Part shown: in pieces, positions 5,748-9,386 of the stretch
How the letters are laid out: each line of letters opens with the position of its first letter
Numbering within the stretch: position 1 is the first letter of the stretch
Assembly: GCA_040376995.1 (NCBI GenBank)
Contig: JBEIPP010000121.1
Coordinates: forward strand, 1-9,386
Direction: 5' to 3'
Source of the DNA: UBA4416 sp040376995
GTDB taxonomy: Bacteria; Bacteroidota; Bacteroidia; B-17B0; Aurantibacillaceae
Length of the DNA stretch: 9,386 nucleotides
Notes under the pieces: generated by a model
Database searches by the model: none
Told to the model about the DNA's origin: nothing
Seen by the model: only the letters and a program-made list of their open reading frames with translations
Made by a program: the position numbers and the translations under genes

Positions 5748-5768
5748 TTAATGTTTAGTCTAATTTTT
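5739..5768 (+). promoter_or_regulatory. Promoter candidate for the MORN-repeat gene
   Basis: TTG at 5739-5741 is separated by 19 bases from TAATTTTT at 5761-5768, one base off the Bacteroidota -7 consensus TAnnTTTG. Both the spacing and the distance to the ATG at 5815 (a leader of about 40 bases) are typical. The -33 part lies inside the 17-base palindrome. Confidence 0.4.
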
Positions 5769-5814
5769 TAAGAAAATACAAAAATATTACATAATTTAGT
5801 AAAAGAATTTTGCT

Positions 5815-6714
5815 ATGAAAAAAATATATTTAATACTGATTTTTTTGGTTTATCAAATAAGCCACGCCCAATCACAATCTTTTGAAAAAGCAACAAATGG
5901 AGATACAATAAATTTAATTGATGTTTTGGGAAAAAAACAAGGAAAATGGATTGTGAGAGGTAAGCACAAGCCAGGTTCTTGCTTTGCACCTGAACAAAAA
6001 GTTGAAGAGGGTAAGTATACAGATAATCGTAAAATAGGTAAATGGTTGGAATATTATTGTAATGGTAATATGAAAAATCAACTTACATTTCAGAACGGTC
6101 GTCCTGATGGTTACGCAATTATGTATCATGAAAACGGTAAAATATCAGAAGAAGGAAATTGGAAAAACAACCGTTGGACAGGTTCTTACAAATTATACTA
6201 CGAAAACGGTACTCCGCAACATGAATTTAATTTTAATGCAAGTGGTAAAAGAGAAGGTTCAGTAAAATATTTTCACGAAAATGGTCAGTTAGCAATTGAA
6301 GGGAATTTTGTTAATGGCAAAGAATCAGGAGTTATTAAAGAGTATCACGAAAATGGTGAATTAAAGGCAACTAAAACATATAATGATGGTGCGGTGGACG
6401 TAGCTTCTATAAAAGAATTTGAACCTAAAAAACCTATAGTTAAAACAAAAGAATCTGCTTTAGATAACGCCCCGAAAATTGTTTTAAAAGCCGATGAAAA
6501 ACCTAATGGTGTTTCAACTTCAAAAGGTCCAATGGTTTTAAATGGCGATCATATTACTTATAACAAAAACAAACAAATTACCAAAGACGGTTTCTTTAAA
6601 GACAATCGTTTAATGGATGGTAAAGCTTATATATATGATGATAATGGAATTTTACTTCGTATTTCGGTATATAAAAATGGGATATACGTTGGTGATGCAC
6701 CTGTAGAAAACTAA
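5815..6714 (+). CDS. Secreted MORN-type (YwqK-like) repeat protein
   Basis: The 299-residue product begins with a Sec signal peptide, MKKIYLILIFLVYQISHA, cut most likely before Gln19. From about residue 40 to 190 it consists of five or six repeats of roughly 22-25 residues of the form G-x-W/Y-K-N/D-G-K-x-x-G-x-x-x-Y-Y/H-E-N-G. Examples are GKYTDNRKIGKWLEYYCNG, NGRPDGYAIMYHENG, NNRWTGSYKLYYENG and NGKESGVIKEYHENG. This is the MORN_2 pattern. A Lys-rich linker (about 203-240) follows, and a last repeat-like unit lies at about 256-290. Database names for such proteins often say YwqK-family antitoxin, but a signal peptide and the lack of a toxin gene nearby argue against that role here. The function is unknown, and an envelope or secreted beta-rich protein is likely. 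No Shine-Dalgarno sequence precedes the ATG. A strong terminator follows, so it is probably transcribed alone. Confidence 0.88.
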   Translation: MKKIYLILIFLVYQISHAQSQSFEKATNGDTINLIDVLGKKQGKWIVRGKHKPGSCFAPEQKVEEGKYTDNRKIGKWLEYYCNGNMKNQLTFQNGRPDGYAIMYHENGKISEEGNWKNNRWTGSYKLYYENGTPQHEFNFNASGKREGSVKYFHENGQLAIEGNFVNGKESGVIKEYHENGELKATKTYNDGAVDVASIKEFEPKKPIVKTKESALDNAPKIVLKADEKPNGVSTSKGPMVLNGDHITYNKNKQITKDGFFKDNRLMDGKAYIYDDNGILLRISVYKNGIYVGDAPVEN

Positions 6715-6736
6715 TTACAAAAAAACACTAAATATT

Positions 6737-6763
6737 AAAAAGACGGCAATGCCGTCTTTTTTT
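6737..6763 (+). terminator. Rho-independent terminator after the MORN-repeat gene
   Basis: AAAAAGACGGC (6737-6747) and GCCGTCTTTTT (6751-6761) pair perfectly over 11 bases around the loop AAT and run into a T-tract ending at 6763. It starts 22 bases after the stop codon of the upstream gene and ends 29 bases before cysS. The A-run on the other side would also let it act on the minus strand, but no minus-strand gene ends here. Confidence 0.9.
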
Positions 6764-6792
6764 ATTTACTAAATTTAGAATCTAATAATTTT

Positions 6793-8256
6793 ATGGAAAA
6801 GCTATTTATATATAATACACTTAGTAGAACAAAAGAAGAATTTAAAGCAATAAACTCACCCTTTGTTGGAATGTACGTTTGTGGTCCAACAGTATATAGT
6901 GATGTGCACTTAGGTAATTGCCGAACATTTATGTCGTTTGATATTATTTATCGTTATCTATTGCATTTAGGTTATAAAGTACGTTATGTTCGTAATATTA
7001 CAGATGCAGGGCATTTAGAAGGAGATGCCGATGTTGGTGAAGATAAAATTTCTAAAAAAGCTAAATTATCTCAATTAGAACCAATGGAGATTGTACAAAA
7101 ATACACAGTTGGATTTAGAGATATAATGGGTATGTTTAATACATTGCCACCTAGTATTGAGCCTACTGCAACAGGACATATAATTGAGCAGCAAGAAATA
7201 GCTAAACAAATTATTAAAAATGGTTTAGCCTATGAACATAATGGAACCGTTTATTTTGATGTAGAGAAATTTTCTAAGACAAATAATTACACAGTTCTAA
7301 CAAATCGCAAGTTAGAAGAGTTACTTGAAAACACTCGTGACTTAGATGGGCAAGAAGATAAAAAAGGGCGTTTGGATTTTGCACTTTGGATTAAAGCTAA
7401 GCCTGAACATTTAATGAAATGGCCAAGTCCTTGGGGAGTTGGTTTTCCGGGCTGGCATATTGAATGTTCAGCAATGAGTACAAAATATTTAGGAGAACAA
7501 TTTGATATTCATGGAGGCGGAATGGATTTACAAGCAACTCATCATACCAATGAGATTGCACAAAATATTGCTTATTGTGGTAAAAGTCCGGCAAACTATT
7601 GGTTGCATACAAATATGCTAACGGTTAACGGACAGAAGATGAGTAAATCATTAGGTAATAGTTTTTTACCTATGGAATTATTTACAGGCAATCATCCTTT
7701 ATTAACCAAAGGATTTAGTCCTATGGCTGTTAGATTTTTTATGATGCAAACACATTACCGCAGTACGTTGGATTTTAGTAACGAAGCATTAACGGCTTCT
7801 GAAAAAGCATATACGCGTTTAATGGATAGTTATAAAACACTTCAATCCTTAAAAGCATCGCCAACTTCTTCTGAAAACATTTCAGCTTTGGAGAGAGAAT
7901 GTTATAATGCTATGAATGACGATTTTAATACTCCTGTATTAATTGCTAATTTGTTTGATGCAATCAGAATTATTAATTCTGCTAACGACAAAAAAGCAAA
8001 CTTAACTCAAGCAGATATTGATTTATTGTATAAAATATATCAGCATTTTGTGTTTGATGTCATGGGGTTGAAAAAGGAGGAAGAAACAGGGAAAGCGAAC
8101 ACAGCTTTAGAAGGAGTAATGCAACTGGTTTTGGAATTAAGAGATAAAGCAAAGTCTAATAAAGATTTTGCAACATCAGATGAAATAAGAAATAAATTAA
8201 CAGCTGCTAATATTCAGGTAAAAGATAGTAAAGAGGGAACAAGCTGGAGTATTTAG
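6793..8256 (+). CDS. cysS: cysteinyl-tRNA synthetase
   Basis: CysRS charges tRNA-Cys with cysteine using ATP. It is essential, cytoplasmic and a class I synthetase. The 487 residues are usual for bacteria (E. coli has 461). The HIGH-type motif is HLGN (39-42) within CGPTVYSDVHLGN, and KMSKS is at 282-286 followed by LGNSF. The zinc site that selects cysteine is intact: Cys30, Cys225 (WHIECSAMS), His250 and Glu254 (ATHHTNEIAQ), with the same 25- and 4-residue spacing as in E. coli. The DALR-type anticodon-binding helices begin near residue 320, and the C-terminal part (about 440-487) ends in SWSI. The start ATG at 6793 follows an AT-rich sequence directly behind a terminator, so cysS needs its own promoter in this 29-base gap or partial readthrough. 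TAAATTTA at 6770-6777 is a weak -7 candidate. A glutaminyl cyclase gene follows 39 bases later. Confidence 0.97.
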   Translation: MEKLFIYNTLSRTKEEFKAINSPFVGMYVCGPTVYSDVHLGNCRTFMSFDIIYRYLLHLGYKVRYVRNITDAGHLEGDADVGEDKISKKAKLSQLEPMEIVQKYTVGFRDIMGMFNTLPPSIEPTATGHIIEQQEIAKQIIKNGLAYEHNGTVYFDVEKFSKTNNYTVLTNRKLEELLENTRDLDGQEDKKGRLDFALWIKAKPEHLMKWPSPWGVGFPGWHIECSAMSTKYLGEQFDIHGGGMDLQATHHTNEIAQNIAYCGKSPANYWLHTNMLTVNGQKMSKSLGNSFLPMELFTGNHPLLTKGFSPMAVRFFMMQTHYRSTLDFSNEALTASEKAYTRLMDSYKTLQSLKASPTSSENISALERECYNAMNDDFNTPVLIANLFDAIRIINSANDKKANLTQADIDLLYKIYQHFVFDVMGLKKEEETGKANTALEGVMQLVLELRDKAKSNKDFATSDEIRNKLTAANIQVKDSKEGTSWSI

Positions 8257-8269
8257 TTATAGAATTTGG

Positions 8270-8284
8270 AAACTTTAAAAGTTT
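8270..8284. repeat. Small inverted repeat AAACTT-TAA-AAGTTT between cysS and the cyclase gene
   Basis: The six-base arms (8270-8275 and 8279-8284) are followed by AGAAAGTTAAA, a variant of the same AAGTTT unit. Runs of AGAAAGTTT seem to be frequent between Bacteroidota genes, so this is probably simple-sequence spacer. The stem is weak and has no U-tract, so it is unlikely to stop transcription from cysS. Confidence 0.3.
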
Positions 8285-8295
8285 AGAAAGTTAAA

Positions 8296-9150
8296 ATGAA
8301 AATCACCAAAATAAAAAAGTATAGTTTCTTCGCATCTTTTATTGTAATATCTGTGGTTATATCTTCGTGTGAACCAGATAAACCAAAACAAAATGTGGTT
8401 CAGCCTCCGGTTGTAGATAGTACTCCCGAAATCCCTCAGATTTCCTATACAATTGAAAAACAATATCCTCATGATGTAACATCTTTTACAGAAGGTTTTT
8501 TGTTTCATGAAGGTAAATTATTTGAAAGTACAGGCGCTCCTGATAATATGCCTCAAACAAAATCGTTATTTGGAATAGTTGATTTGAAAACAGGTAAAAT
8601 TGATGCGAAGGCTGAGTTAGATAGAACAATTTATTTTGGAGAAGGTATTGTTTTTTTAAATGGTAAGTTTTTTCAACTGACTTATAAAAATCAAACCGGG
8701 TTTATTTACGATGCAAAAACATTTAAAAACATCGGAAAATTTAATTATACAAACAGAGAAGGCTGGGGCTTAACAACGGATGGAAAGAGTTTAATCATGA
8801 GTGATGGAACAAGTTATATTACTTATCTAAATCCTACTAGTTTTGCTGTGATTAAAACATTAGATGTAGCTGAAAATAATTATGTTGTAGAAAATATCAA
8901 TGAACTAGAATATATCAAAGGATTTATTTATGCAAATATTTGGATGACTAATACTATTGTGAAAATAGATCCAGTCTCAGGAGATGTAGTTGCTAAAATG
9001 GATTTAAGTAATTTATCTGCTGACAGTAAAACAAAAAATCCCAATTCATTAGAGATGAATGGCATTGCCTATGATTCTATTTCTGATAAAGTAATGGTAA
9101 CAGGAAAACTTTGGCCAACTATTTACGAAATTAAATTCCCACTAAATTAA
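8296..9150 (+). CDS. Glutaminyl-peptide cyclotransferase (glutamine cyclotransferase), lipoprotein
   Basis: Enzymes of this family convert N-terminal Gln of proteins to pyroglutamate, releasing ammonia. The 284-residue product has a lipoprotein signal peptide ending in VISSC with Cys25, so it is anchored in the periplasm-facing envelope. A Pro-rich spacer follows (about 26-47). The catalytic domain from about residue 50 is the plant-type beta-propeller, recognised by YPHDVTSFTEGFLFHEGKLF (57-76), ESTGAPD (77-83), GEGIVFLNGKFFQLTYKN (115-132), EGWGLTTDGKSLIMSDGT (155-172), INELEYIKGFIYANIWMT (201-218) and the C-terminal NGIAYD and VTGKLWPTIYEIK. Glu66 in FTEG lies in the most conserved segment. 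The gene is 39 bases from cysS and 17 bases before the next secreted-protein gene. That spacing suggests co-transcription and fits a role in maturing exported proteins that start with Gln. Confidence 0.93.
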   Translation: MKITKIKKYSFFASFIVISVVISSCEPDKPKQNVVQPPVVDSTPEIPQISYTIEKQYPHDVTSFTEGFLFHEGKLFESTGAPDNMPQTKSLFGIVDLKTGKIDAKAELDRTIYFGEGIVFLNGKFFQLTYKNQTGFIYDAKTFKNIGKFNYTNREGWGLTTDGKSLIMSDGTSYITYLNPTSFAVIKTLDVAENNYVVENINELEYIKGFIYANIWMTNTIVKIDPVSGDVVAKMDLSNLSADSKTKNPNSLEMNGIAYDSISDKVMVTGKLWPTIYEIKFPLN

Positions 9151-9167
9151 ATTTATTGCACTACTAT

Positions 9168-9386
9168 ATGAAACAGCTTTTTATTTTTCTATTTATTTTA
9201 AATTCTTACTCTGTTTTTTCTCAAACAAAAAAGATACCCGATGTGTTTGAGGAGCCTTATGTTATATCATTAAAAGGAGATACGGTTAGAGGGTATATTA
9301 AACTGCCGAAATCAAAAAAAATATCAGAGTTATATCAAAAAATTAGTTTTAGAGATCAAACAAATAAAATAAGATTATATACCCCA
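9168..9386 (+). CDS. N-terminus of a secreted protein of unknown function (partial, runs off right edge)
   Basis: The ATG at 9168-9170 opens 73 codons with no stop before the window ends. The product begins MKQLFIFLFILNSYSVFS, a Sec signal peptide, cut most likely before Gln19. The mature part starts QTKKIPDVFEEPYVISLKGD and continues TVRGYIKLPKSKK. The combination of LKGDTVRGYIKLP with a Gln N-terminus is seen in many unnamed secreted Bacteroidota proteins that open with a short beta-rich segment. I cannot assign a function. It lies 17 bases after the cyclase gene, so it is likely read from the same mRNA. No Shine-Dalgarno sequence is present. Confidence 0.75.
   Translation, partial: MKQLFIFLFILNSYSVFSQTKKIPDVFEEPYVISLKGDTVRGYIKLPKSKKISELYQKISFRDQTNKIRLYTP

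Noticed and set aside
5805..5812. GAATTTTG as a -7 element just before the MORN-repeat gene
   Set aside because: It lacks the initial T and would place the transcript start inside the coding sequence. The element at 5761-5768 fits better.
5914..6129. 71-codon minus-strand ORF inside the MORN-repeat gene
   Set aside because: It is a shadow of the repeat codons and has no start context or family resemblance.
7397..7612. 71-codon minus-strand ORF inside cysS
   Set aside because: It lies antisense to the zinc-binding and pre-KMSKS region of cysS, with no independent support.
8275..8508. 77-codon minus-strand ORF over the start of the cyclase gene
   Set aside because: It is antisense to the lipoprotein signal and first propeller blade; its Phe/Tyr/Arg-rich product looks like a reverse translation of AT-rich codons.

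Overview
The window is an AT-rich chromosomal segment from a member of the Bacteroidota, most likely a Flavobacteriia- or Sphingobacteriia-like aerobe. The evidence is: -7 elements of the TAnnTTTG type with no clear Shine-Dalgarno sequences, A-rich start contexts, secreted proteins whose predicted mature N-terminus is Gln, a lipoprotein with a Cys-Lys-Lys-Glu-Glu start, an SDR-type threonine dehydrogenase, and a plant-type (beta-propeller) glutaminyl cyclase lipoprotein. The genus cannot be fixed from the sequence alone.

Left half, minus strand. Position 1 cuts a secreted protein that begins near 103 and reads leftward. Genes trhO (tRNA U34 hydroxylase), an unnamed surface-type lipoprotein and hmgA (homogentisate 1,2-dioxygenase) are packed with gaps of 11 and 7 bases and look like one transcript. 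It is followed after 161 bases by hpd (4-hydroxyphenylpyruvate dioxygenase) and a good terminator at about 296-330. hpd and hmgA catalyse consecutive oxygen-dependent steps of tyrosine breakdown (4-hydroxyphenylpyruvate to homogentisate to maleylacetoacetate). The isomerase and fumarylacetoacetase that finish the route are not in the window.

Middle. A 200-base divergent intergenic region separates trhO from tdh (L-threonine 3-dehydrogenase). It carries a near-palindrome that contains a -7-like element for each direction.

Right half, plus strand. tdh is followed by an intergenic region with a G-rich tract and a 17-base palindrome. Next come a secreted MORN/YwqK-type repeat protein, a strong terminator, and then cysS (cysteinyl-tRNA synthetase), a glutaminyl-peptide cyclotransferase lipoprotein and the start of a secreted protein of unknown function that runs off the right edge. 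The last three are closely spaced and may be co-transcribed.

Most of the window is housekeeping and catabolic genes. I found no mobile element, CRISPR array, RNA gene or obvious defence system, and I do not think it holds a clearly new multi-gene system. The observations most worth following are the Q-rule pattern (all three secreted proteins expose Gln next to an encoded glutaminyl cyclase), the grouping of three O2-consuming enzymes with a surface lipoprotein, and several compact palindromic regulatory candidates.
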